9,041 nt of DNA from Bacillota bacterium. GTDB lineage: Bacteria > Bacillota > UBA4882 > UBA8346. A program made the position numbers and the translations under genes. This document shows, in pieces, positions 1-7,005 of this stretch. A model generated the notes under the pieces. It was not told the DNA's origin. It ran no database searches and was given only the letters and a program-made list of their open reading frames with translations. The stretch is taken from NCBI GenBank assembly GCA_028282485.1, contig JANQHU010000212.1, forward strand, positions 1 through 9,041. The letters are read 5' to 3'. Position 1 is the first letter of the stretch. The number at the start of each line of letters is the position of its first letter.

Positions 1-309
1 AATTATCAAACTGGCCAAAACCGAGAATAACCCTCCCGAGGAACTCTGCTTTCTTAATGCGGCATCCTTAGCCCAGGCACAAAAAACTTTAGTATCTCCC
101 TCACTTTTCTTCTGGTCCAAATTTGAAAGGGGACAGACTTGCAAACAGCGTCCACAATTAGTACAGTTTGTTTTATTAATAACGGGATATAAAAACCCTT
201 CTTCATCTTCTGCCATGCTAATACAGGCCTTTTGACATACATGGGCACAATTTCTACAACCACAACAAAGGGTTTTATCTTTACTCTCGAAATATTTAGC
301 CATCCCCAT
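1..309 (-). CDS. Two-[4Fe-4S] ferredoxin-like protein, coenzyme F420 hydrogenase/dehydrogenase beta-subunit family (3' partial)
   Basis: The first 103 residues are inside the window and the frame runs off the edge with no stop. Two ferredoxin clusters are clear: Cys15-x2-Cys18-x2-Cys21-x3-Cys25 (in LCCGCRNCAHVC) and Cys49-x2-Cys52-x2-Cys55-x3-Cys59-Pro (in NCTNCGRCLQVCP). They are followed by a linker and the SSSGGLFSVLA element that marks the N-terminal domain of the F420 hydrogenase/dehydrogenase beta-subunit family. Members of this family are often found in polysaccharide clusters of bacteria that do not necessarily use F420, frequently next to polysaccharide pyruvyl transferases, where their role is poorly known. 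The start at 309 follows the previous stop by 2 nt. A 69-codon frame lies inside this gene in another minus-strand frame and is not real. The catalytic C-terminal domain is outside the window. Confidence 0.88.
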   Translation of the reverse strand, partial: MGMAKYFESKDKTLCCGCRNCAHVCQKACISMAEDEEGFLYPVINKTNCTNCGRCLQVCPLSNLDQKKSEGDTKVFCAWAKDAALRKQSSSGGLFSVLASLII

Positions 310-311
310 GG

Positions 312-1208
312 TTATTCCACCTTAACATCAAGATTTCTCCGCCACTGTTTGAAGAGCGAAATAAGATAAGTTTCAACTAAGGTTAGTTTAAAAAACAATT
401 TAATTAGTAATAGTCTGAGCCCTGTCACTTTATAATACTTTTTCAAAAACAACAGCTTACTTCTCAACAGAATTCTTTTTTTGGAAACCAGTGATTTAAA
501 GCTCTTATTGATGGTGACCGAATGTTTATGAAGATAATGATACTTTAATAACAAAGCTGTTTTATAGCCTTTAGCTTTTAGCTTATAGCCTAATATCTTT
601 TCTTCACAATAAAGAAAGAAGTCTTCGTCATACATCCCGGTCTCCCTCATCTTTTTAACGTCTACCATAAAAAATGAACCGGGGACTACCTCAACATCAC
701 AGATATCCTTATTTTGAAAATATTGTCGGTCATATAAGATTTTTGAGCCCAGAAATTTATTAATGACAGAACTGGACCACAACACATCCTGCAGCATTGT
801 CGGAATCTTCCAAGCAATATTAAATTCTTCTTTATTACTAGCATTAGTCATCACCGGGGCCGCTATGGCATATTGGTCATTTTCAATTAACGTATTCTTT
901 AAGACTCTAATACAATCCTCTGTAAAAAATACATCTGGATTAGCAATTATTGCATAATCAACTCCTAACTTTTGATAACCATAATTAACGCCATAATTAT
1001 TGCCATAACCATAGCCCCCATTGCGCTCTGTTAAAAGCAGATGAATTTTTTCGGTGACATATCTTTTTAATTTTTCATATGAATCATCCGTTGAGCGGTT
1101 ATCGACAATGATGATATAATCGATTGTCTGATAGTATCTGATTTTTTCCAACAAATCAATTGTGGTATTACTATCATTATAGTTTAAGATTACACAGGCT
1201 ATGGTCAC
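312..1208 (-). CDS. WbbL-like family-2 glycosyltransferase (rhamnosyltransferase type)
   Basis: A 298-residue GT-A transferase with the features of the WbbL/RfbF group: ACVILNYND (4-12), IIIVDNRSTDDS (32-43), RNGGYGYGNNYGVNYG (62-77), the metal-binding NPDV (90-93), VPGSFFMV (175-182) and YDEDFFLYCEEK (193-204). Glu202-Glu203 match the catalytic ED/EE position, but the following Asp usual in E-D-x-D-L is replaced (EEKIL). The C-terminus is basic and hydrophobic (about 245-298) and may touch the membrane, but no clear membrane helix is seen. Start is GTG with GGAGG (1220-1216) 7 nt upstream, inside the end of the polymerase gene; the intergenic distance is 2 nt, and 2 nt again separate it from the next gene. 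Rhamnose as donor is a family-level guess only. Confidence 0.88.
   Translation of the reverse strand: MTIACVILNYNDSNTTIDLLEKIRYYQTIDYIIIVDNRSTDDSYEKLKRYVTEKIHLLLTERNGGYGYGNNYGVNYGYQKLGVDYAIIANPDVFFTEDCIRVLKNTLIENDQYAIAAPVMTNASNKEEFNIAWKIPTMLQDVLWSSSVINKFLGSKILYDRQYFQNKDICDVEVVPGSFFMVDVKKMRETGMYDEDFFLYCEEKILGYKLKAKGYKTALLLKYHYLHKHSVTINKSFKSLVSKKRILLRSKLLFLKKYYKVTGLRLLLIKLFFKLTLVETYLISLFKQWRRNLDVKVE
317..323 (-). promoter_or_regulatory. Ribosome-binding site choosing the first of two in-frame ATGs
   Basis: AAGGTGG lies 7 nt before the ATG at 309 and 13 nt before a second in-frame ATG at 303, so the first ATG is preferred. The site overlaps the last codons of the preceding glycosyltransferase gene, which indicates coupled translation. 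Confidence 0.5.
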
Positions 1209-1210
1209 TC

Positions 1211-2497
1211 TTATACCTCCGTGATCAGCTTCTTAGTAAGGTTATCTTGATGGCCTGAATTTTCATCGTGGGATAATTTTTTGGCATATAAGATCAAACA
1301 CATGTAAAGGGCCCAGATTGGACTAGAATAGATACTAGCCATTAAACTAAGTACTAAGATGAGAACTATAATATAACGAGCATAAGTTGTCCCTTTTAAA
1401 AAAAGATCAAACATCGCCCATAAAAATAAACTGATTCCGATAATTCCTCCGGAAACTAATATATATGAAAATGAATTCATATACTCCATTCCCATTTCTT
1501 TATCAAAAGGAGTCATTATTTCGTACTCAATTAAATGAGCCGTTAAATTACCAAGACCGATCCCAAAAATTTTAAAGGGTAAATTAATTTTTTCGTAGAC
1601 ACTGAACCCTCGTAAAACTCTTAAATTTACCGAGTTCACTCCACCTTCTGTATCTATTGAATTAAATCGATTCAGCGTTAATTGAAAAGAATCATTGGTG
1701 TTATAAAAATAAAAAACCGAAAACCCGATGCTTGTTATAAGAATTAACGTAGCTATTTTATAAATTAAATTTCGTTTGTAAATTATATTTTTTAAAAACC
1801 AAATAAACCAAAAAAGCGATAAGACTACGATACTTTGACCTGACGTAGATAAAACCAAACTAACACTTATAAATATTGCAATTATTAAACTATTTTTACT
1901 ATTGGCTTTTTTACAAAATAATTTAAAAATTACCATTGGTAACACATATTGAGCAACCATTGCTGGTTCAAGAAAAACCGAGGTCGGTCGATAAAAATAT
2001 GTATACATTTTCATAAAATGCTGCATATAATATTCAACTTCCGTACCAATATATAATGGCAAACCTTTAATATACCATGGTAATACAATCCCGAATAAAT
2101 TAAAGGCGATCACTTGTGCTATTAAATAAAAACATACTCCCATAACTACTTTTTCATATATTTTTATTGCACAATTAAAATCAAAATAAAACTGGGCAAA
2201 AACTAAAAATAGAACAATATAAAAAACTTCTCGCAACACTCGAAAGACTACATCATCAAAAGAATATGCCCGTTGAAAAAGAATGATGAGAAAGGTAATG
2301 GCAAGTATATATACACAAAAAAACAGATAGGCATTAACTTTCAACTGTTTATTAATCATAAAAACCAACATTAAGGGAAATAAACACATAAATAAAATTT
2401 CCCCAAAACCAATTTGGCGGATGGGACTGGCATACTGATTAATGATGGGCATTAAGACTAATAAAAAGGTAAATATTTTGGCTAACTTATCTATCAC
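1211..2497 (-). CDS. Wzy-like O-antigen/capsule polymerase
   Basis: A 428-residue integral membrane protein with about eleven or twelve hydrophobic helices and one large outside loop (about 266-344). This is the layout of Wzy polymerases, which join lipid-linked repeat units on the outer face of the inner membrane. Supporting details are YRPTSVFLEPAMVAQY (about 168-183), comparable to the conserved R-x-FxEP stretch of O-antigen ligase/polymerase proteins, LSTSGQS at a helix end, and in the large loop two close arginines (NLRVLRG) followed by FGIGLGN. Sequence conservation in this family is low, so the call rests on topology, these short motifs and position between transferases. The start is GTG with GGGAG 10 nt upstream; the gap to the previous gene is 39 nt. 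The C-terminal codons contain the ribosome-binding site of the next gene. The stretch looks especially AT-rich, as is common for polymerase genes. Confidence 0.82.
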   Translation of the reverse strand: MIDKLAKIFTFLLVLMPIINQYASPIRQIGFGEILFMCLFPLMLVFMINKQLKVNAYLFFCVYILAITFLIILFQRAYSFDDVVFRVLREVFYIVLFLVFAQFYFDFNCAIKIYEKVVMGVCFYLIAQVIAFNLFGIVLPWYIKGLPLYIGTEVEYYMQHFMKMYTYFYRPTSVFLEPAMVAQYVLPMVIFKLFCKKANSKNSLIIAIFISVSLVLSTSGQSIVVLSLFWFIWFLKNIIYKRNLIYKIATLILITSIGFSVFYFYNTNDSFQLTLNRFNSIDTEGGVNSVNLRVLRGFSVYEKINLPFKIFGIGLGNLTAHLIEYEIMTPFDKEMGMEYMNSFSYILVSGGIIGISLFLWAMFDLFLKGTTYARYIIVLILVLSLMASIYSSPIWALYMCLILYAKKLSHDENSGHQDNLTKKLITEV

Positions 2498-2536
2498 TAG
2501 GTTTTATCTCCCTATCTATTTTCACTTTCTGAAGAC

Positions 2537-3601
2537 TCATTGCAAAAGATTTTTTACTTTTTCCGTAAAAATCTGATTATCATTAAAGGCTTTTTCAATA
2601 ATCTTGTGGGTTTTCTGGTCAAACTCTGTCCAATTAATATTCGTATACCAATTAACTAGATTTTCCGCTAGATTTTTTTCATCGTCAGAGATAGCATAGG
2701 AATACCCCGCCGTAGTTTCGGCCATTAAGGTATGCGCATTGACTATTAACCCTTTTTTGTACCAAGCAGCATCATAACATTTATTTGATAAAGCATATTT
2801 GACTTTTGGCGACCCATTGCCGTAAGCATTATAAATCAAATCCAAACTTTCAATTATTTTTTCTTTTTCATCAGGTTGATAACTGCCAAAAAATTTTACA
2901 TTCTTGATATTATTTTCATCACAATATTGCTTGATTCTGGCCTCATCTTCCCCCTCACCATAAAAACAAAACTGAATCCGACTATCATTTTTGATTGCTT
3001 CAATAAATTTCAGACACTCCTGATAATACCTGACTACACCCACAAAGCCGATCAATAACTTTTTTGGGCGAACATCTTTTGCTGATAACTGATATTTTTT
3101 ATGGCGATTAAAACTGATATTATGACAAACGAGGACATTATCTAAGGGTAAAAAATTTACAAACCCTTGCGAGGAAACCACATTTAAGGCTGAATTAGAC
3201 ATTAATTTAGCCATTAATTTTTGATAAAGGGGAATACTTTCATAAGAATAATCTCGAATGTCAAAGAGATACTGATTGGGATACTTTTTTTCTAAAAAAT
3301 CACATAAAAATACTCCTAATAAAGAAGTTAAAATTATCAAAAAATCATATTTCTGCTCTTTAATCTTTTTAATCACAAAATTGCGATATTGGTACATAGG
3401 GAAAAGTTTAGCAACCAACGGCGCCCCATCGTCTAGGGGTCTCTGATATCTAATCAAGGGAGCATGACTAGCTTCTTCAAGATTGCGACGGTCCCAATAA
3501 AGTACTTCATATGAGACTTGGAGCTCCTCTAAAATATCAGTATAAACAGACAAATAAGGCGTTACTCTTAAATTAGCAAAGGAGACGATTCCCACTTTCA
3601 T
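2537..3601 (-). CDS. GT-B fold glycosyltransferase (GT4-like)
   Basis: A 354-residue cytoplasmic transferase. The N-terminal half starts MKVGIVSFANLR and contains FDIRDYSYES (113-122) and VVSSQGF (141-147), both common in GT4-like capsule transferases. The second Rossmann half begins at about 180 with IGFVGVVRYY (184-193), then FYGEGED (213-219), FFGSY (237-241) and the nucleotide-binding region NGSPKVKYALSNKCYDAAW (262-280). The usual E-x7-E pair of GT4 enzymes is not evident; the SNK-x-YD form is a variant seen in related capsule enzymes. The ATG at 3601 has GGAGG 10 nt upstream, located inside the last codons of the preceding gene, and only one base separates the two genes. It would add a sugar to the repeat unit. 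Sugar specificity is unknown and exact family membership is less certain than the fold. Confidence 0.78.
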   Translation of the reverse strand: MKVGIVSFANLRVTPYLSVYTDILEELQVSYEVLYWDRRNLEEASHAPLIRYQRPLDDGAPLVAKLFPMYQYRNFVIKKIKEQKYDFLIILTSLLGVFLCDFLEKKYPNQYLFDIRDYSYESIPLYQKLMAKLMSNSALNVVSSQGFVNFLPLDNVLVCHNISFNRHKKYQLSAKDVRPKKLLIGFVGVVRYYQECLKFIEAIKNDSRIQFCFYGEGEDEARIKQYCDENNIKNVKFFGSYQPDEKEKIIESLDLIYNAYGNGSPKVKYALSNKCYDAAWYKKGLIVNAHTLMAETTAGYSYAISDDEKNLAENLVNWYTNINWTEFDQKTHKIIEKAFNDNQIFTEKVKNLLQ

Positions 3602-3602
3602 T

Positions 3603-4607
3603 CTAACCCATCCTCCAGAGCTTCTTCTTTTCTGCTAAAGTTCCCATCCCTATTAAAGAACCAAAACCGTAAGATAGATGCAGGATAGGAAAAATTATTA
3701 GATACAGGTGTAATAACCAACTTTTTTCTCTTAAAGCTAGCTTAATTGAAAAAAACAGGTTTGAAACTAAATAAAGGATTATATCAATCATCAACAAGTA
3801 TAAAAAGGCGGCATGAGCAAAGGAAAGACAATATAAAACCACTATGCTAAGTAAAAAAATCAAGGGAATAAAATGCCTCAAAGACATTGCTTTTTGACTT
3901 ATTAATTTGGTATAGATATTCCACTTGCCATTATTAAAATTTTGTTTAACTAAGCCCCGGATCGAATCCCGACAATAGTAAGTTGATTTAATCTGGGGCG
4001 TCAGGTAAACTTTGCCGCCACTTTTTAGAATGCGAGAATTTAATTCAATATCCTGATTTCTGGTGAGCCGCTCATCATATAAACCCACCTTAATTAAAGT
4101 TGCTTTTTTAAAAGCCCCTAAATAGACCGTATCCGCAGCTCCTTCATAATTAGGGTTATGAAATTTCCCGCCACCTAAGCCAAAGGGACACATATGAATA
4201 TGAGCAAAAGCTTGGCCAATCAAATTTCGACCAGCAGCAATCATCGGGCCCCCCACATTATCAGCCCCGGTCTTTTCCAAATAACGCACACAACAGGAAA
4301 TATAGTCTCTGGCATACTCACTATGGGCGTCCAGCCGAATAATATATTCCCCTTGGGCTGCTTTAATGCCAATATTCATCGCATAAGGTACTGTTTTATG
4401 AGGATTCGACAAAAGTCTGATTAAATCAGGGTATTGCCGACGATATTTTTCAATTATTGCTGCCGTTCCATCTTGGGAACAACCATCGATAAAAAACCAC
4501 TCCATCTGGTCCTGAGGGTAATCTTGTTGTAGCAAGGATAAAATACATTCTTCAATATGCTTTTCTTCATTGTACAAAGGCATCACAACTGAAACTTTTT
4601 TATCCAA
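3603..4607 (-). CDS. ExoA-like membrane-bound family-2 glycosyltransferase
   Basis: A 334-residue transferase with an N-terminal GT-A domain and a membrane-embedded C-terminus, resembling succinoglycan transferase ExoA. The nucleotide-sugar region shows VSVVMPLYNEE (5-15), FFIDGCSQDGT (38-48), and RLDAHSEY (91-98), where Asp93-Ala-His95 stands for the DXD metal site. Further on are the acceptor-side GGP (119-121), RNQDIELNSRI (183-193) with the likely catalytic base in QDIE, and QNFNNGKW (222-229), comparable to the QxxRW-like element. Hydrophobic segments at about 246-290 and 300-320 suggest three or four membrane helices. Start is TTG with a strong ribosome-binding site; the gene ends with TAG one base before the next ATG, so the two are probably translationally coupled. 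It would add one sugar to the lipid-linked repeat unit on the cytoplasmic side. Donor and acceptor cannot be told from sequence. Confidence 0.88.
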   Translation of the reverse strand: MDKKVSVVMPLYNEEKHIEECILSLLQQDYPQDQMEWFFIDGCSQDGTAAIIEKYRRQYPDLIRLLSNPHKTVPYAMNIGIKAAQGEYIIRLDAHSEYARDYISCCVRYLEKTGADNVGGPMIAAGRNLIGQAFAHIHMCPFGLGGGKFHNPNYEGAADTVYLGAFKKATLIKVGLYDERLTRNQDIELNSRILKSGGKVYLTPQIKSTYYCRDSIRGLVKQNFNNGKWNIYTKLISQKAMSLRHFIPLIFLLSIVVLYCLSFAHAAFLYLLMIDIILYLVSNLFFSIKLALREKSWLLHLYLIIFPILHLSYGFGSLIGMGTLAEKKKLWRMG

Positions 4608-4614
4608 TTTAATT

Positions 4615-4620
4615 CTCCTT
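4615..4620 (-). promoter_or_regulatory. Ribosome-binding site for a TTG start
   Basis: AAGGAG lies 7 nt before the TTG at 4607. No ATG or GTG near this position gives the complete N-terminal motif VSVVMPLYNEE, so this site supports the TTG start. The sequence and spacing are identical to the site before the wzz-type gene (13 bases shared). Confidence 0.6.
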
Positions 4621-4643
4621 CGGTTGGTTTTTATCTTACTCGA

Positions 4644-5345
4644 TTAGCTACTTCTTTCTTTCTTCCTTTCTTCATCACCATAATAGTAGTAATAATAAGC
4701 ATTTTCCTTCTCGATCTCTACCTTATTCATTACTAACCCCAACAAATGGCCACTCGCCTTTTTAATCAACTCTTTGGCTTTCCGGGCCATCTCTGGGCGC
4801 ACCATCCCGGAAGAAATAACTAAGACTACGCCATCTACTTTGGAAGCTAAGACACATGCATCGGTGACTGCTAAAACCGGCGGGGCATCTATAATCACAT
4901 AATCAAACTCTTGCTTGAGAATTTCCAGTAGTTTATTCATCTTGGCAAAGCCTAATAATTCCGAAGGATTAGGCGGGATTGGTCCACTGGTAATTAAATT
5001 AACCGAAGGTACTTCCGTCTTGTGAATAACATCCGACAAATGCATACTGCCTACTAAAATATTGGTTAATCCAATTTGGTTACTTTTCTGAAAAATTTTA
5101 TGTTGCACCGGTTTGCGTAAATCACAATCAATGATCACTACTTTTTTACCGGATTGGGCCAAAGCCACCGCCGTATTCGAAGCCGTAGTAGACTTCCCTT
5201 CGCCGGGGCCCGTACTGGTAAAAAGAATCATCTTCAGTTCCGAATCAAGCTTCGAAAATTGTAAATTAGTTCGCAAGGTGCGGTAAGCCTCAGCAATTGG
5301 AGATTTGACACTTTCATGGACAATGAGTCTGCTATTTCGATACAT
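4644..5345 (-). CDS. cpsD: CpsD/CapB-type bacterial tyrosine kinase (BY-kinase)
   Basis: A 233-residue cytoplasmic ATPase that autophosphorylates on a C-terminal tyrosine cluster and, with the Wzz-type protein, controls polymerisation and export. Motifs in order: AYRTLRTNLQF (residues 20-30), typical of the kinase N-terminus; Walker A STGPGEGKST (44-53); Walker A' VVIIDCDLRKP (69-79); Walker B YVIIDAPP (149-156); and a run of six tyrosines (217-222) followed by an acidic then basic tail. Length matches the stand-alone Firmicutes CpsD/YwqD form. The ATG at 5345 has AAGAGG 9 nt upstream. The gap from the co-polymerase gene is 50 nt. The expected partner phosphatase is the CpsB-type gene upstream. 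No key residue is missing. Confidence 0.95.
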   Translation of the reverse strand: MYRNSRLIVHESVKSPIAEAYRTLRTNLQFSKLDSELKMILFTSTGPGEGKSTTASNTAVALAQSGKKVVIIDCDLRKPVQHKIFQKSNQIGLTNILVGSMHLSDVIHKTEVPSVNLITSGPIPPNPSELLGFAKMNKLLEILKQEFDYVIIDAPPVLAVTDACVLASKVDGVVLVISSGMVRPEMARKAKELIKKASGHLLGLVMNKVEIEKENAYYYYYYGDEERKKERSS

Positions 5346-5395
5346 TTTCTCTTACCTCTTTTTTCATGTAAATAAAAACAAACTTCAATTATATT

Positions 5396-6868
5396 TCATC
5401 CGGTCTTTTTTAAAAAATTAAAGACCGGCCACCCTTTTTTCACCTCACTCTCACTTTCGAACTTAGGAATATTTCCCAAAATAGGAATATTCAAATATTC
5501 TTGTGCTTCTTCCGCATTAACTATCGTTTTATTAACATATTCTAGAATCAAAGACAAGGTAACTCCTAGAAAAATACCAAAAATAGCGGCAATAATTATA
5601 TTTTGTTTCTTGCGGGGGGCAATTGGTTTATCCCGCTGGGGAGCCACTGCCACATCAATGCGCTGCACGTCTGTCGGTTGCATTACTTCACTTATTTGGG
5701 ACTCTTCATAACGTTTGGCCAGCATAATGTAGATCTCCTGGGCCACCATCGCATCCCGAGTGACCTTAGCCAAGCCCCGTTCTTTAGTGGGAAGCTTAAT
5801 TAGATCCTGTTCTTTAGCTAATAAGATTCTATCAATTGCTTTCTTTTGTGATTTGGCAGCATCAATCTCTGCTTGAGCACTGATCAGGGTTTGTAACAAA
5901 TTTTGATGAATCGGGTTCAACGAAGGCGCTTCATAATTAACAACCCGTGCAATTTCTTCCTTTAATTTCTTTTTAGTTTCAACAACTTCCGCTCGAATTC
6001 CTAATACTTCCGGATGATTTGCCGTATATTTTTGTAATAACCCGACTAGCTTCACCTCGAGTTCGGCTAATTTACTTTTATACTGTTGGATCATTAAATT
6101 TTCTGCAACATAGCCCGTATTTTCTTGTTCTAGTTGTTTGCGGGCATTAATTAATTTGGCTTCTGCGGAGGCTAAAGCAACACTGTTTTCGGCAGCTAAC
6201 TTATTAATACTAGCAAATTGTTCTACCATAACTTTAGTTTCTTCTTGGGGAGCTACGATTTTCTGATCCCGTTTGTAGTTTTCCAGAGCGGCTTCTGCTC
6301 GAGTTAATTCTTCTCTGGCTTCTTGTAATCTCCCGCCAATAAATTGACGTACTTGGGATTGTTCCGAGCGACTTAAGTAGGTAATTCGATCAATAAAGGC
6401 ATTTACTAGGGTATTTGCATATATTTGCGCTTCGGTGGGAGATTTGGCCCGTACTTTTATTTTTAAAATTTCGGTATCCCGTACCGGAATAGTAGTTATC
6501 TTACTAAGTAGTCCGTCTTTGGTTAGCTTCTTGTTATTATTATCAATCTTTTTTTCAGTAATAGAAATCACTTTTTCTAATACAGTGCGACTCTTCAAGA
6601 TTTCCACATAAGTCGACATTAATTGTTTGGTGCCCCTGACATTACTGGGCATATCCATCAATAAGGAACTCGACAGGCCGCGGGGTTGTTTAATTCGTAA
6701 AGTAGTCTCTGCTTCATAAGTTGGAGGAATCAAATAACTAACTACAGCTACACTTAAAACAACGACCAAAAAAATTGTTACAATTAATTTTTGTCTTTTT
6801 TTCAACACTTTAAAGAGTTCTTTAAAGTTTATAGCCAAATCATCTTTAATATGTTCTCCGCTCACCAC
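5396..6868 (-). CDS. wzz: Wzz/GumC-type polysaccharide co-polymerase (chain-length determinant)
   Basis: A 490-residue inner-membrane protein that sets polysaccharide chain length and activates the partner tyrosine kinase. It starts with a short cytoplasmic segment and a first membrane helix at about residues 28-47 followed by PPTYEAETTL, the usual Wzz-domain entry. A long coiled-coil periplasmic region (about 160-355) carries the YTANHPEV motif common in this family, then a GNVR-type segment (about 359-394, LPTKERGLAKVTRD). A Pro-Lys patch (KPIAPRKK) precedes the second membrane helix (about 423-445). The cytoplasmic tail of about 45 residues includes EEAQEYLNIPILGNIPKF, the linker often found next to the kinase domain. 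It is about twice the length of Gram-positive CpsC and closer to the Gram-negative ExoP/GumC form, but with the kinase as a separate gene. I chose GTG 6868 for its strong ribosome-binding site; ATG 6898 (500 residues) is the alternative. Confidence 0.92.
   Translation of the reverse strand: MVSGEHIKDDLAINFKELFKVLKKRQKLIVTIFLVVVLSVAVVSYLIPPTYEAETTLRIKQPRGLSSSLLMDMPSNVRGTKQLMSTYVEILKSRTVLEKVISITEKKIDNNNKKLTKDGLLSKITTIPVRDTEILKIKVRAKSPTEAQIYANTLVNAFIDRITYLSRSEQSQVRQFIGGRLQEAREELTRAEAALENYKRDQKIVAPQEETKVMVEQFASINKLAAENSVALASAEAKLINARKQLEQENTGYVAENLMIQQYKSKLAELEVKLVGLLQKYTANHPEVLGIRAEVVETKKKLKEEIARVVNYEAPSLNPIHQNLLQTLISAQAEIDAAKSQKKAIDRILLAKEQDLIKLPTKERGLAKVTRDAMVAQEIYIMLAKRYEESQISEVMQPTDVQRIDVAVAPQRDKPIAPRKKQNIIIAAIFGIFLGVTLSLILEYVNKTIVNAEEAQEYLNIPILGNIPKFESESEVKKGWPVFNFLKKTG
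5400..5428 (-). repeat. Perfect 9-bp inverted repeat at the 3' end of the wzz-type gene
   Basis: CCGGTCTTT (5428-5420) and AAAGACCGG (5408-5400) are perfect inverted arms separated by 11 AT-only bases. The repeat covers the last ten codons (PVFNFLKKTG) and stops one base before the TGA stop codon. Downstream on the minus strand there is no T-run, so it does not look like an intrinsic terminator. An RNA hairpin here could affect ribosome release, mRNA stability or the amount of kinase made from the gene 50 nt further on. The repeat is seen directly; the role is inference. Confidence 0.55.
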
Positions 6869-6875
6869 TTTAATT

Positions 6876-6881
6876 CTCCTT
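6876..6881 (-). promoter_or_regulatory. Strong ribosome-binding site deciding the wzz start (GTG)
   Basis: AAGGAG lies exactly 7 nt before a GTG at 6868. The ATG at 6898, which would give ten more residues, has only a weak AGG upstream. The 13-base string AAGGAGAATTAAA is identical to the one before the TTG start of the glycosyltransferase at 4607, which supports reading it as a genuine initiation site. Confidence 0.6.
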
Positions 6882-6917
6882 AATCTTTTATTTGACATCC
6901 ATCAACCTAGACCAAAA

Positions 6918-6923
6918 ATTATA
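6918..6923 (-). promoter_or_regulatory. Candidate -10 box upstream of the wzz-type gene
   Basis: A perfect TATAAT on the minus strand about 50 nt before the GTG start at 6868, in the only large gap of the cluster. The stretch 17 nt upstream (TATTTA) is a poor -35 element and there is no extended -10 TG. Transcription from here would start near 6911 and leave a leader of about 43 nt before the GTG but only about 12 nt before the alternative ATG at 6898. TATAAT is common by chance in AT-rich DNA, so this is a weak call. Confidence 0.22.
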
Positions 6924-6979
6924 TTTGTGCAGTTAATACTTAAATAAACAAACTAAAGCAATCCTTAACCTAAAGTTCT

Positions 6980-7005
6980 ATTTGCTAAAAATTATTCCTG
7001 CAAAT
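6980..7005 (-). repeat. Inverted repeat in the cpsB-wzz gap
   Basis: On the minus strand ATTTGC (7005-7000) and GCAAAT (6985-6980) are perfect 6-bp inverted arms around a 14-nt loop that contains AGGAATAA. It lies in the 170-nt gap between the phosphatase and the co-polymerase. There is no following T-run, so it is not an ordinary terminator. It could be an operator-like site or a weak RNA hairpin. In such AT-rich DNA a 6-bp repeat may also be chance. Confidence 0.3.

Noticed and set aside
54..263. Minus-strand 69-codon open frame
   Set aside because: It lies inside the iron-sulfur protein gene in another frame. The overlapping frame has two full ferredoxin motifs and a proper start, while this one has no recognisable motif.
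763..957. Plus-strand open frame of 64 codons
   Set aside because: It is antisense to the WbbL-like transferase, covering its conserved NPDV region, with no family signs of its own.
2876..3058. Plus-strand open frame of 60 codons
   Set aside because: Antisense to the conserved second half of the GT-B transferase; no motif and no convincing start signal.
4194..4424. Plus-strand open frame of 76 codons
   Set aside because: Antisense to the ExoA-like transferase through its DAH metal-site region; a shadow frame.
5388..5428. Rho-independent terminator, or promoter with TATAAT at 5393-5388, between wzz and the kinase
   Set aside because: The stem is not followed by a T-run on the transcribed strand, and no -35-like element lies at the right distance from the TATAAT.
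5603..5803. Plus-strand open frame of 66 codons
   Set aside because: Antisense to the GNVR region of the co-polymerase gene; no motif.
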